64,000 nucleotides of DNA, taken from positions 2,480,001 to 2,544,000 of the forward strand of contig CBDCSR010000003.1 of the NCBI GenBank assembly GCA_965221785.1. The letters are read 5' to 3'. Below are positions 8,387 through 16,873 of the stretch, in pieces. The translations under genes were made by a program, and so were the position numbers. The stretch comes from BD2-11 sp965221785 (lineage in GTDB: Bacteria > Gemmatimonadota > Gemmatimonadetes > Longimicrobiales > Gaopeijiaceae). Numbering within the stretch: the stretch's first letter is position 1; each line of letters begins with the position of its first letter. The notes beneath the pieces are model-generated. The model was given only the letters and a program-made list of their open reading frames with translations, had not been told where the DNA came from and made no database searches.

Positions 8387-10062
8387 GCCACGCCCGGCGG
8401 CAGGTGGAACGCCCCCAGGTGCGGCCCGGGGTTGTTGAGCGCCGCCCGCAGCAGCAGCGCCATCGCCCCGCGCAGCTCCCCGGGCAGCACGACCTCGTCC
8501 ACGAATCCGCGGGCGCCGGCGAACCGGGCATCGAGCTGACGGTCGTAGTCCTCCCGCACCTCGTCCATGCGTGTGCGCAGCTCCTCGTCCGGCACTTCGC
8601 CGTGCTCGCGCAGCTCCTCGAGCTGCCGGCTGAAGAGCGCCATGACCGCGCTCTCGCCCTCCATCACCCCCATCCTCCCCGTCGGAAGGGAAAGGATGAA
8701 GTCCGGATCGAAGCCCTGGCCCGCCATCGCGTAGTAGCCCGCCCCGGATGCGTGGTTGAGGGTCAGCACCAGCTTGGGGACGGTCGCGCCCGCCATCGCC
8801 TCGACGAAATGCGCGCCCGCGCGGATGATGCCCGAGCGCTCCGCCTTCGGCCCTACCATGAAACCGGATACATCCTGCACGAAGAGCAGCGGCCTGCGGC
8901 GGCGATTCATGGTCTCGATGAAACCGGCAACCTTCTCCGCGCTCTTCGTATAGACGATGCCTCCGAACCGGGGCGGCCCGCCCTCCGCATCGCGCACCAT
9001 GCCGCGCGCGTTGGCGATGACCGCGATCCGCACCCCGTCGATGGCGCCGGTTCCGCACATCATCTCGGGGGCGTAGTCCGGCTGATATTCCACCAGCCCC
9101 GGCTCGTCCAGGATGCAGCGGAGCACCTCCGGCATGTCGTAGGGATGCCGGTGATCGTCGGGGAGGAGATCGTAGAGGTCCTCGGCCGGGCGGGCCGGGC
9201 CGAGGGGTGAAGATGCACTCCCGGCCCCGGAGCGGTCGCCGCGCGGCAGGGTCTCGATCAGCACGCGTATCTTCTCGATGCAGGCCGGATCGTCCTTCGC
9301 GAGGTAATGGGCGACCCCGCTGACCGATGTATGCATGCGGGCGCCCCCAAGCTCCTCCGCCTGGACCGTCTGCCCGATGGCGCCCTTGACCAGGTTGGGC
9401 CCCCCGAGCCCCATGAAGCTGGTGCCCTCGACCATGACGATCACGTCCGAGAGCGCGGGCAGATAGGCGCCCCCCGCGATGCAGGGCCCCATGACCGCGG
9501 CGATCTGGGGGATGCCCAGATAGCGCCGCATGATCGAGTTGTAGTAGAAGATGCGCGCCGCCCCGTACTTCCCGGGGAAAACGCCTCCCTGGTACGGCAG
9601 GTTGACGCCTGCCGAGTCCACGAGATAGACGATGGGGACGCGGCAGCGCATGGCGATCTCCTGCGCGCGCAGGATCTTGGCGATGGTCTCGGGCCACCAG
9701 GCCCCCGCCTTGACGGTCGCGTCGTTGGCGACCACCACCACCTCGCGCCCGTGGATGCGGCCCACGCCGGTGACCACCCCGGCGGCGGGCGCCCGCCCGT
9801 CGTAGAGGTCGTGCGCCACCAGCAGGCCGACCTCGACGAAGGTCTCGCCGGGGTCGAGCAGCGCGGCGACCCGTTCGCGGGCTGTCCACTTGCCCCGGGC
9901 GTGCTCGCGCTCGATGCGCTTCCTCCCACCACCCAGCCGCAGCCGCGCCCGCAACTCCTCGAGTTCCTCGGCGAGCCGGAGTACCCGGGAGACGGCGGGG
10001 TCCGCCGCCGACGCGCGCCCGGCCCTCCCGGCGCGAGCCGATCCCGCGCTGCGTGGGCTCAC
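8383..10062 (-). CDS. Acyl-CoA carboxylase, carboxyltransferase (beta) subunit
   Basis: A 559-residue carboxyltransferase of the PccB/MccB/AtuC class. It transfers CO2 from carboxybiotin to an acyl-CoA. Seen are the N-terminal RERVAALLDPGETFVEVGLL, the first crotonase half with YLVDSAGVNLPYQ and the oxyanion segment AGGAYLPALSD, and the second half with LLFVQDVSGFMVG, NHASGAGYYAMAG and FILSLPTGRMGVMEGESA. The GTG start overlaps the B12-subunit stop. It resembles methylcrotonyl/geranoyl-CoA types more than PccB by its NLPYQ and TGRMGVM segments. The biotin carboxylase subunit is not in this window. Confidence 0.9.
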   Translation of the reverse strand: MSPRSAGSARAGRAGRASAADPAVSRVLRLAEELEELRARLRLGGGRKRIEREHARGKWTARERVAALLDPGETFVEVGLLVAHDLYDGRAPAAGVVTGVGRIHGREVVVVANDATVKAGAWWPETIAKILRAQEIAMRCRVPIVYLVDSAGVNLPYQGGVFPGKYGAARIFYYNSIMRRYLGIPQIAAVMGPCIAGGAYLPALSDVIVMVEGTSFMGLGGPNLVKGAIGQTVQAEELGGARMHTSVSGVAHYLAKDDPACIEKIRVLIETLPRGDRSGAGSASSPLGPARPAEDLYDLLPDDHRHPYDMPEVLRCILDEPGLVEYQPDYAPEMMCGTGAIDGVRIAVIANARGMVRDAEGGPPRFGGIVYTKSAEKVAGFIETMNRRRRPLLFVQDVSGFMVGPKAERSGIIRAGAHFVEAMAGATVPKLVLTLNHASGAGYYAMAGQGFDPDFILSLPTGRMGVMEGESAVMALFSRQLEELREHGEVPDEELRTRMDEVREDYDRQLDARFAGARGFVDEVVLPGELRGAMALLLRAALNNPGPHLGAFHLPPGVA

Positions 10063-10481
10063 GTCGAAGCCCGCGCCGACGAAGCGAACCAGTTGCGGAT
10101 GTACGCGACCGCATCCCCGGTGCGCGTGCCCGGCCCGAAGAGCCGGCCGATGCCCGCGGCGTGGAGCGCCTCGGCATCCTCCTCCGGGATGATGCCGCCC
10201 CCGGTGACGAGGACATCGCCCAGCCCGGCGTCCTCGAGGAGCGCCTTCACCCGGGGCAGGAGGGTCATGTGGGCGCCCGAGAGAATCGACAGCGCCACCA
10301 CGTCCGCGTCTTCCTGCAAGGCGGCTTCAATGATCGCCTCCGGCGTCTGGTGGAGACCGGTGTAGACGACCTCGAAGCCGGCGTCGCGGAAGGCGCTCAC
10401 GATCACGCGCGCCCCGCGGTCGTGGCCGTCGAGTCCCGGCTTCGCCACCAGGACGCGGATCCTGCGGTTTGATGTGGTCAT
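10059..10481 (-). CDS. Cobalamin-binding small subunit of an acyl-CoA mutase
   Basis: A 140-residue B12-binding domain (IcmB/HcmB/MutB-C type). It has the KPGLDGHDRGARV motif, whose DGHDRG is the DxHxxG cobalamin site with the lower-ligand His. SILSGAHM and GGGIIPEEDA follow. It carries the coenzyme for carbon-skeleton rearrangement and needs a separate TIM-barrel subunit, which is not seen here. It overlaps meaB by ATGA and the carboxyltransferase by GTGA. Confidence 0.92.
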   Translation of the reverse strand: MTTSNRRIRVLVAKPGLDGHDRGARVIVSAFRDAGFEVVYTGLHQTPEAIIEAALQEDADVVALSILSGAHMTLLPRVKALLEDAGLGDVLVTGGGIIPEEDAEALHAAGIGRLFGPGTRTGDAVAYIRNWFASSARAST

Positions 10482-11473
10482 GGGTCTTCGTCCCCGGAGA
10501 GGATACCTCCCACGGTGAGCAAACGTCGTGCCGCTTCGTACACCGTCTCCCGTCCGCCGGCCACCATCCGGGCCGCTTCCGCGAAGCCACCATCCCCCGC
10601 CACCCGGCCCAGGTGCGCCTCCAGGGCGGTGCGCACTTCCGCCCGGATGCGTGCCTCCGAGCGGGCGATGCGGCGCGCCTCCAGCGCTCCCGACCCCGCC
10701 AGGCTGCGGCGGTGGTCTTCGATGGCGGCCGCGACCGCGTCGATCCCTTCGTCCGTGGTGGCGACCGCAGTGAGCACGGGGGGCTTCCATCCACTCCGGC
10801 GGCGGCTCAGCCCGACCGCGTCCCTCAACTGCCGCACGAGCGAGCGCGCCTCCGGACGGTCCGCCTTGTTCACCACGAAGATGTCGGCCACTTCGGCCAA
10901 GCCGGCCTTCATGGCCTGCACTTCGTCGCCCGATTCGGGCGTGAGCACCACCACCACCGTATCGGCGGCTTCCGCCACCCCCAGCTCGGTCTGGCCGACG
11001 CCCACCGTCTCCAGGAGGATGCGGCCGAACCCGCTCCCCTCCATCAGGTCGACCACGTCGTGCACCGCTTCGGCCAGGCCGCCGCCCGCCCCGCGCGTCG
11101 CCATCGAGCGGATGAAGACGCCCCGGTCGAGTTGGAGCGGCGCCATGCGCACACGGTCTCCCAGCAACGCGCCCCCGGACCACGGCGAAGTGGGATCCAC
11201 TGCCACGATCGCAACCTCCTCTCCCGCGCTGCGCCAAACCCGGGCGAGCGCCGCCGCCAGGGTCGACTTCCCCGCCCCGGGCGGCCCGGTGATCCCCGTC
11301 CGGTGGGCCCGGCGGCCGTGCGCGGCCACATGCGCCAGCAGCTCACGGAAGCCCGGGCGCCGGTCCTCCACTACCGAAATGGCCCGTGCCAGCGCCGCCC
11401 GCTCACCCGCGCAGCACCCCTCCGCGAGCGAGCGCGCCACGGTCCGTGTCCCCCGGCCCGCTACGGACGCCAT
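10478..11473 (-). CDS. meaB: Methylmalonyl-CoA mutase-associated GTPase MeaB
   Basis: G3E-family P-loop GTPase, about 331 residues. Walker A is GPPGAGKST, followed by VAVDPTSPWSGGALLGDR, ETVGVGQTE and the guanine-specificity NKAD. The C-terminal dimerization helix follows. MeaB chaperones adenosylcobalamin loading and protects B12-dependent mutases. The start at ATG 11473 overlaps the end of the ABC1 kinase gene by 13 bp. Its position directly before the B12 subunit confirms the assignment. Confidence 0.93.
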   Translation of the reverse strand: MASVAGRGTRTVARSLAEGCCAGERAALARAISVVEDRRPGFRELLAHVAAHGRRAHRTGITGPPGAGKSTLAAALARVWRSAGEEVAIVAVDPTSPWSGGALLGDRVRMAPLQLDRGVFIRSMATRGAGGGLAEAVHDVVDLMEGSGFGRILLETVGVGQTELGVAEAADTVVVVLTPESGDEVQAMKAGLAEVADIFVVNKADRPEARSLVRQLRDAVGLSRRRSGWKPPVLTAVATTDEGIDAVAAAIEDHRRSLAGSGALEARRIARSEARIRAEVRTALEAHLGRVAGDGGFAEAARMVAGGRETVYEAARRLLTVGGILSGDEDP

Positions 11474-13131
11474 CGACGCGATCCCAGCCCGCGCGCGTGG
11501 CGCAACGGGTTGTCCAGCAGGTGCGCGGGGACCACCAGCACGACCAGGAACAGCACCAGCGCGGCAAGCAGCCCGGCGGCCAGCACCCAGACGTTGTCGA
11601 GCGAGATGTAGATGATGGCGGAGATGAGCGCGGTGGAAGCGGCGAAGATGGACAGCAGCAGCCGTCGGCCCAGCAGGGTGAGGGAGCGCTCGATGCCCTG
11701 GATGTCGCGCGGATGTACCCGCACCCGCAGGTTCTCGCGTTCGGCCCGCACCAGCAGTTCGCGCGCGGAGCGCACCAGCCCGCTGGTCTCCGACCACATG
11801 TCCTTCGCAATGGCGACCGGTTCCCGGCCCGCCGTGCGCAGGATCTCGCCCCGATGGGCACCCACCACCCTGCGGAAGACGGCGACGGAGTCGAAGCGGG
11901 CGTCGTAGGCGGCTCCGATGCCCTCGAGCAGCACGAGCGTGCGGAACAGGTAGACGAGTTCGCGCGGGAGCATGAGGGGCCAGGTGTAGAAGGTGTCCAG
12001 CACCTCGCGCACGCTGTCCTGAACGCGCCGTCGGCCGGCCTGTCCGTCCTTGCGCGCGCCCTCCACCACCCGCACGATCTCCGCAGCCGCCTCGCGGATC
12101 TCCCCGCGCGACACCTCCGGGCCGATCATCCCCAGCCGGTACATCGCGCCTATGGCGCCGTCGATGTCTTCGCGCACGACCGCCATCGACAGGCCGAGGA
12201 GGCTCTGGCGGGTCCAGCGCGGGACCTCGATGACGGCGCCCCAGTCGAGCACCACGAGCGATCCGTCCTCCGCCACCAGCAGGTTCCCCGGATGGGGATC
12301 GGCGTGCAGGAATCCGTCCATCATCATCATGCGCAGGTAGACCGAGGACAACCGTTCCATCAGCAGGCTCGCCGAAGGGCGTCCCCGCCGCACGCGGTCT
12401 CCCAGGCGATCGATGCGGATGCCCTCCATGTACTGCATCACCATCACGTGCCTGGTGGTCATGTCGTCGAAGACGCGCGGCGCCCTCACGGCGCGGTCCC
12501 CGGCGAAGGCGCGCCGGAAGCGCCGGGTGTTTTCCGCCTCCACCCGCAGATCCATCTCCTCCCGCACCTTCACCGAGAACTCGCGGATCACGTTGGCCAG
12601 CGCCCGCATGTGATGGTTGGGGAACAGGACGTTCAGCCAGAAGACGATCCGGAACGCGGTATCCACGTCCAGCGCGACCCGCCGTTCCACGTGCGGACGG
12701 AGCACCTTCACCGCCACGTCGCGTCCGTCGAGCCGCGCCCGGTGCACCTGTCCCAGGCTGGCTGCCGCCATGGGTTCGCGGTCGAAGCTTTCGAACAGAT
12801 CCGGGAGCCTGCCGCCGAGCTCCTTCTCGATCACGCCCACGATCGCGTCCGGGGAAGCGGGTGGCACCTGGTCGCGGAGCGTGCCTGCGGCCGTGAGATA
12901 GGGCTCCGGAAGGATGTCGGCGCGCGAGGCGAACATCTGCCCCAGCTTGATGAAGGCGGGTCCGAGGGCAGCGATGGTTCCGACCAGCCGGGCGGCGCGT
13001 CGCTCGTGGTGTCCCGGCCCTCGGCGCGCAGGGCGCCCGACCACGATCCAGCGCCGGCGGTCGCGCAGGAACGCGATCAGGAACGGCAGCAGACGAAGCA
13101 AGACCCACGCAAATCGTGCGATGCGCCTCAT
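11461..13131 (-). CDS. ABC1/UbiB-family atypical kinase
   Basis: A 556-residue protein. It has the family KxGQ helix (FIKLGQMFASRADILP), an alanine-rich nucleotide loop (AAASLGQVHRA), VAVKVLRP, the catalytic LHADPHPGNLLV and metal-binding VLDWGAV. Two hydrophobic helices close the C-terminus (ALISAIIYISL and VWVLAAGLLAALVLFLVVLV), as in UbiB. UbiB proteins support quinone or isoprenoid lipid handling by ATP hydrolysis. Here it is first gene of the MeaB operon. Start ATG 13131. Confidence 0.9.
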   Translation of the reverse strand: MRRIARFAWVLLRLLPFLIAFLRDRRRWIVVGRPARRGPGHHERRAARLVGTIAALGPAFIKLGQMFASRADILPEPYLTAAGTLRDQVPPASPDAIVGVIEKELGGRLPDLFESFDREPMAAASLGQVHRARLDGRDVAVKVLRPHVERRVALDVDTAFRIVFWLNVLFPNHHMRALANVIREFSVKVREEMDLRVEAENTRRFRRAFAGDRAVRAPRVFDDMTTRHVMVMQYMEGIRIDRLGDRVRRGRPSASLLMERLSSVYLRMMMMDGFLHADPHPGNLLVAEDGSLVVLDWGAVIEVPRWTRQSLLGLSMAVVREDIDGAIGAMYRLGMIGPEVSRGEIREAAAEIVRVVEGARKDGQAGRRRVQDSVREVLDTFYTWPLMLPRELVYLFRTLVLLEGIGAAYDARFDSVAVFRRVVGAHRGEILRTAGREPVAIAKDMWSETSGLVRSARELLVRAERENLRVRVHPRDIQGIERSLTLLGRRLLLSIFAASTALISAIIYISLDNVWVLAAGLLAALVLFLVVLVVPAHLLDNPLRHARGLGSRRWRP

Positions 13132-13483
13132 GGGGGAGTCGTAGCCTCTTCGTCGCGGCGTGAAAAGGATGAGATGCCGTTGAGGCCGCGACCTCCCCGC
13201 CAGCGGACGAGGGGACCGGCCCCGGGCGGCATCCCCGAACATGGAGACACCTGTTGCCGCAAAGCTGGCCGCAACCTGCCGGCTTCGTCTACCCCGCAAC
13301 CTTCACGGGGATCACGGAGCCGGATTCCGGAAAGCCATCGGGCGCCGCAGGGCGACCCTCCCCGGTGGACGAGTCCGCGGCCGCCGCGCATCTTGGTCCC
13401 GGCCCATGCAACCACGCGGACACTGTTCGAGTCCCAAGGACGAGCCGCGTTTTCCCATCTGCTCGCGGAGGTTCTTCGAGACC
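13132..13483. other. Intergenic region, divergent promoters
   Basis: About 350 bp between the divergent ABC1 kinase and propeller lipoprotein genes. The reading frame of the downstream gene stays open through much of it, but the residues are arginine-rich and signal-less, so I treat it as non-coding. No clear operator or terminator was seen. GGAGG at about 13467-13471 precedes the ATG at 13484. Confidence 0.4.
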
Positions 13484-14710
13484 ATGAACGACAAGGCCGA
13501 ACGCATCCGTTTTCGATATCCGATCCGGCCGACGCTGCGGGGCGTCGGTGCTGTCCTGGCGCTGGCTTCCGCCGGGGCCTGCGCCGGCGAGGGCGCCGAG
13601 GGGGACCGCACCGGGCTCGGTCCGGTACAGGCGGCGCTCGAACACGAGTTCGCCGTGATCCAGACCGTGCGCGAACTGCCGGACGGGCGGGTGCTGGTGG
13701 CGGACCCGCTGGGGCAGACGCTGCTGGTGGTCGACATGGAGGCCGGCACCACCGCCACCATCGGCCGCGTCGGCGAGGGCCCGGAGGAGTACCGCCAGCC
13801 CGACGCGGTGTGGCCCCTGCCGGGTGACAGGTCCCTTCTGGTGGACCTCGGCAACGGGCGCCTGACCGAAATGGGCGCCGACCTGAGCTTCGGCGACACG
13901 CGGCCCTACATGCTTGGCTCCTTCCGCATGGGTGCGCCCATCATGCTCGCGATTCCGCAGGGCTTGGACGAGGACGGAGGCGTCTACTTCCAGGGCTTCG
14001 GGATGAGCGCGGGCGGCCGGGTCGCGGACTCCTCGCAGGTGCTCCGTTACGACCTGGAGACGGAGGCCGTGGACACGGTGGCGAGCGTCAAGCTGACCGA
14101 CCGCACCCGCCGCACGTCGGGCGGTCCGAACAACCAGAACGTGTCCATCTCACCCATTCCGCTCTCGCCCGCCGATTCGTGGGGGGTGGCGGCGGATGGC
14201 CGGGTGGTGGTTGCCCGCTCGGTCCCCGGATCGGGCGAGTTCTGGGTGGAGTGGATCGCGCCGGACGGCGAGGTGACCCGCGGGCCGGCCTATCCGTACG
14301 CCCCGGTGGGCATCGGAAGGGCCGAGATGGAGGAGTGGCGCGACGCCCAGGCCGAGACCGGCGGCGGCATGACCATCCAGATCGAGCAGGGCAACGGCAA
14401 CCTGGATATGCGCGCCGGCCGCGGCGGGGCCCCGGGCACCGACGACCTGGACCGCTACGAGTGGCCCGACAGCAAGCCGGCCTTCTTCGGACGCATCCCC
14501 GTCGACCCGACAGGGCGCGCCTGGGTGCGGCGGCATGCTGCGGCCGGCGACGCCCCCGTCTACGATCTCTTCGACGGTTCCGGGACGCGCACGGCGACCA
14601 TCGAGCTGCCGATGGAGCGGCGGGTGGTGGCGTTCGGCGACGGCGTGGTTTACGTGGTGCGCATGGACGAGTTCGACCTGCAGTACCTGGAGAGATACGG
14701 GCTGCCGTAG
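13484..14710 (+). CDS. 6-bladed beta-propeller lipoprotein
   Basis: A 408-residue protein with a lipoprotein-like signal (LASAGACAG). NHL/6-bladed-propeller repeats follow: VRELPDGRVLVADPLGQ, then VDMEAGTTATIGRVGEGPEE. The IGRVGEGPEEYRQP motif is typical of the 6-bladed family found in Bacteroidota and Gemmatimonadota. No catalytic residues were recognised. The protein at 43589-44821 is a distant relative with the same layout. Probable role: extracytoplasmic binding or sensing. Confidence 0.78.
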   Translation: MNDKAERIRFRYPIRPTLRGVGAVLALASAGACAGEGAEGDRTGLGPVQAALEHEFAVIQTVRELPDGRVLVADPLGQTLLVVDMEAGTTATIGRVGEGPEEYRQPDAVWPLPGDRSLLVDLGNGRLTEMGADLSFGDTRPYMLGSFRMGAPIMLAIPQGLDEDGGVYFQGFGMSAGGRVADSSQVLRYDLETEAVDTVASVKLTDRTRRTSGGPNNQNVSISPIPLSPADSWGVAADGRVVVARSVPGSGEFWVEWIAPDGEVTRGPAYPYAPVGIGRAEMEEWRDAQAETGGGMTIQIEQGNGNLDMRAGRGGAPGTDDLDRYEWPDSKPAFFGRIPVDPTGRAWVRRHAAAGDAPVYDLFDGSGTRTATIELPMERRVVAFGDGVVYVVRMDEFDLQYLERYGLP

Positions 14711-14738
14711 ACTTAGCTTAGCCTAGCCAAGCCCGGGG

Positions 14739-15059
14739 CTATTCTGTCTCGGCGATACCGGCTAGCTCGATCGGTGGCCGGTCGGGGAACCTCGCGATCA
14801 ACGAGAGGCTGCCTCCCATTGCCTCGACGGTCTTGCGTAGCGTCGAGAGGAGGAGGTCGCTGCGCTGCTCCATCCTGGAGATGCCCTCCTGGCCGATACC
14901 AAGTTCACGGGCCAGACTGACTTGTGTGAGCTTCCGGGCTTTGCGCAGTTCGCGCAGCGTCATCTCCTCCGCAATGAGTTCGGCAGCGCGCTCCTCAACC
15001 CTGCCCCGCCGCGTAGGGTCGAGTCCTTCGATCAGGTCGTCCACGTTCAATGCCATCAT
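14739..15059 (-). CDS. XRE-family antitoxin (HigA-like)
   Basis: A helix-turn-helix protein of about 106 residues, starting MMALNVDDLIEGLDPTRRGR. The HTH covers TLRELRKARKLTQVSLAREL and GIGQEGISRMEQRSDLLLST. This is the HigA2 type that usually follows a HigB/RelE toxin. AGGAG 4 nt before ATG 15059 sets the start. The frame also runs 28 codons upstream into a toxin remnant, so a fused product is possible. The antitoxin appears complete; its toxin is not. Confidence 0.82.
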   Translation of the reverse strand: MMALNVDDLIEGLDPTRRGRVEERAAELIAEEMTLRELRKARKLTQVSLARELGIGQEGISRMEQRSDLLLSTLRKTVEAMGGSLSLIARFPDRPPIELAGIAETE

Positions 15060-15143
15060 GTTTCTCCTGGCGTCCTGTACCTCTACCCGGAGCGCACGGA
15101 ACTCGGGCGCGAACTCATCGGCGATCTCGACCGTCCAGTTCAT
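15060..15143 (-). pseudogene. Remnant of a HigB/RelE-type toxin gene
   Basis: The 25 codons MNWTVEIADEFAPEFRALRV plus EVQDA match the usual N-terminus of phage-derived Gp49/HigB toxins. They then run straight into the antitoxin ribosome-binding site. An in-frame internal deletion of the toxin body, sparing the start and the 3' junction, explains this. Without the RNase core no toxin activity is expected. Confidence 0.6.
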
Positions 15144-15194
15144 CGTTACAATATGTCTTCGACAACATATGCTGGCAATGGGCGGGACATCCCT

Positions 15195-15626
15195 CTAGCG
15201 CACACCCACCTTCACGGCCGCCTCCCGATCCCTCGCTCGCACCTGCGCAAACCCTCCGTTGCCGTCCCGCATCCGCTCGAATCCATCTACACCCACATCG
15301 ATCAGCGGGATGCTCGGGTAGCCCAGTTCCTCGGCGACCAGGACCCCCAGCACGAGGATCGCGTCGGTGGAGCCGAGGACGATGGCGGCCGGTGCGGCAT
15401 CGTTGCGCAGCAGCTCGAGCATGATGGCGCTGGAGGAGCTGGAGCCGATCGCGCGCTCCATGACCAGGATGCGGTCGCTCAGGGATTCGCCGTATTGCGG
15501 GTGCCGGGGATCGGACACGCGTCCGGTTTCGGGATCCACCCCTCCCCAGAAGCTGAGGGGGCGTTCGAGCACGAGCAGCCGACCACGACCCTCCCCGGGG
15601 TGCACGGGGATGCCGGTCAGCTCCAC
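15195..15626 (-). CDS. Aconitase X small (swivel, DUF126) subunit
   Basis: A 143-residue DUF126 protein. It has the swivel-domain signature PLSFWGGVDPETGRVSDPRH and the serine-rich loop GSSSSSAIMLELLRND. In AcnX enzymes this subunit closes over the substrate bound by the DUF521 subunit. The start is GTG 15626, overlapping the large-subunit stop by 10 bp. Two-gene AcnX enzymes include cis-3-hydroxyproline dehydratases and archaeal phosphomevalonate dehydratase. Which reaction applies here cannot be read from the sequence. Confidence 0.88.
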   Translation of the reverse strand: MELTGIPVHPGEGRGRLLVLERPLSFWGGVDPETGRVSDPRHPQYGESLSDRILVMERAIGSSSSSAIMLELLRNDAAPAAIVLGSTDAILVLGVLVAEELGYPSIPLIDVGVDGFERMRDGNGGFAQVRARDREAAVKVGVR

Positions 15627-16873
15627 AGGCCCTCATCCCGGGTGACGCGTCCGGTCGCAGCCGAACGCACGCAGTCCTCCAGGCTGCCGTAGACGACGTC
15701 GTAGCCGGTGGTGGCGGGGGTGTAGTGCGCGAACTTCCCGGAGTTGGTCATAAGCGCGCTCCCGCGGGCGGGCAGGATGGGCGCGACCACGACGCAGGTG
15801 TCGGCCACGATCTCGACCCCGGCCTCCTCGAATCGCGCCAGGCGTCCGCTCGCTTCCAGCCGCTGGACCTCGGCCCTTCCCGTGCAGACGTAGAAGGGAA
15901 TCCTGAAGGGCTCGCGCGGAAGCAGCGCCTCGAGGAGTGAGAACTCGTCGCGGGAGAAGTGCGGGCTGCCCAGGGCCACCGCGTCGATCTGCTCCGTGCC
16001 CGTTGTGCTGAGCGCGTCCCGCACCCCCCGGAGTTCGCGCGCGTCGGGGGCGACGACGGCGTCGGGTGCCCGGCGGCCGAGCGCCGCCGCGAGATCCGGG
16101 GCCTCCGGCGTGACGCCCTCGACGTGGAACAGCCCGACCGCGCCGGAGGACGCCGACGCCGCCCCCATCGCCTTCAACTGGTCCTCGGTCACGGTCCCGG
16201 GGAGTCCGGTGACGACCGCGACCCGCTCGCCGACCCTGGCCCCGAGCCAGGTGCCCAGCACCGGGTAGAACACGTCGCGCTCCTTGAGCGCCGGGTTGAT
16301 CGCACCGGTGTCCACCACAACCGTGGCCCGCCGGTTTTCTTCGAGGTGGAGGCCGGTGCGGGGTGCGCGGCCCGCCAGCGCACAACAGATGTCCATGAAG
16401 TCGCCGTAGCGGTTGGTGCGGGCGCCCAGCACCGAGTTGGCGAACACCACGGCGTTGCTCTCACCCCAGGCGACGTCCTGGCCGCGCCGCGGCCGGTGTC
16501 CCGCCTGGTAGGGCGCGCAGGTCCAGGTCGGGCGGCAGCCCAGGGCCTCGTAGGCCTTCATCTGGCGGAGCGCCATTTCCCGGCGATGGCCGGCGGAGCG
16601 CACCCGGCGCGGGTTGAGCAGGTCGAGCGCCCCCACGTTCAGCGTGGTGGGCACGGCCACGTTCCCTCCCAGGGAGACGAGCCGTTCAGCAAACTCGACG
16701 CCCCCGTCGCCGTGATGGAGGCAGCCGTCGATGTGGGCGGAGGCCACGGGCACCAGCTCACGGGCCCCGAGGATGCGCCCCATCCGCACCACGATGCGCA
16801 TCGCCAGCTGCGGCGCGGGGCCGCGCGCGCCGCTCAGGACCGCGCGTTCTTCGTCCGAGAGGGTCGGATTCAT
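15617..16873 (-). CDS. Aconitase X catalytic (DUF521) subunit
   Basis: A 418-residue DUF521 protein, a hydro-lyase of the aconitase superfamily. Seen are ASAHIDGCLHHGDGGVEFAE, the cysteine in TWTCAPYQ, WGESNAVVFANSVLGARTNR, and C-terminal TNSGKFAHYTP and GYDVVYGSLEDC. Conserved cysteines in the family bind an iron-sulfur cluster. ATG 16873 overlaps the hutI stop by ATGA, so it is translated with hutI. Its placement in a histidine-degradation operon is unusual. Confidence 0.88.
   Translation of the reverse strand: MNPTLSDEERAVLSGARGPAPQLAMRIVVRMGRILGARELVPVASAHIDGCLHHGDGGVEFAERLVSLGGNVAVPTTLNVGALDLLNPRRVRSAGHRREMALRQMKAYEALGCRPTWTCAPYQAGHRPRRGQDVAWGESNAVVFANSVLGARTNRYGDFMDICCALAGRAPRTGLHLEENRRATVVVDTGAINPALKERDVFYPVLGTWLGARVGERVAVVTGLPGTVTEDQLKAMGAASASSGAVGLFHVEGVTPEAPDLAAALGRRAPDAVVAPDARELRGVRDALSTTGTEQIDAVALGSPHFSRDEFSLLEALLPREPFRIPFYVCTGRAEVQRLEASGRLARFEEAGVEIVADTCVVVAPILPARGSALMTNSGKFAHYTPATTGYDVVYGSLEDCVRSAATGRVTRDEGLWS

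Noticed and set aside
6995..10216. Single 1073-codon protein covering DUF1446 and carboxyltransferase
   Set aside because: Only the last 463 codons are protein-like. The rest is an alternative frame of the carboxyltransferase gene, which has its own clean frame and GTGA junction.
14711..14738. Terminator between the propeller gene and the antitoxin
   Set aside because: The repeated TAGC-like sequence does not form a stable stem and there is no T-run.
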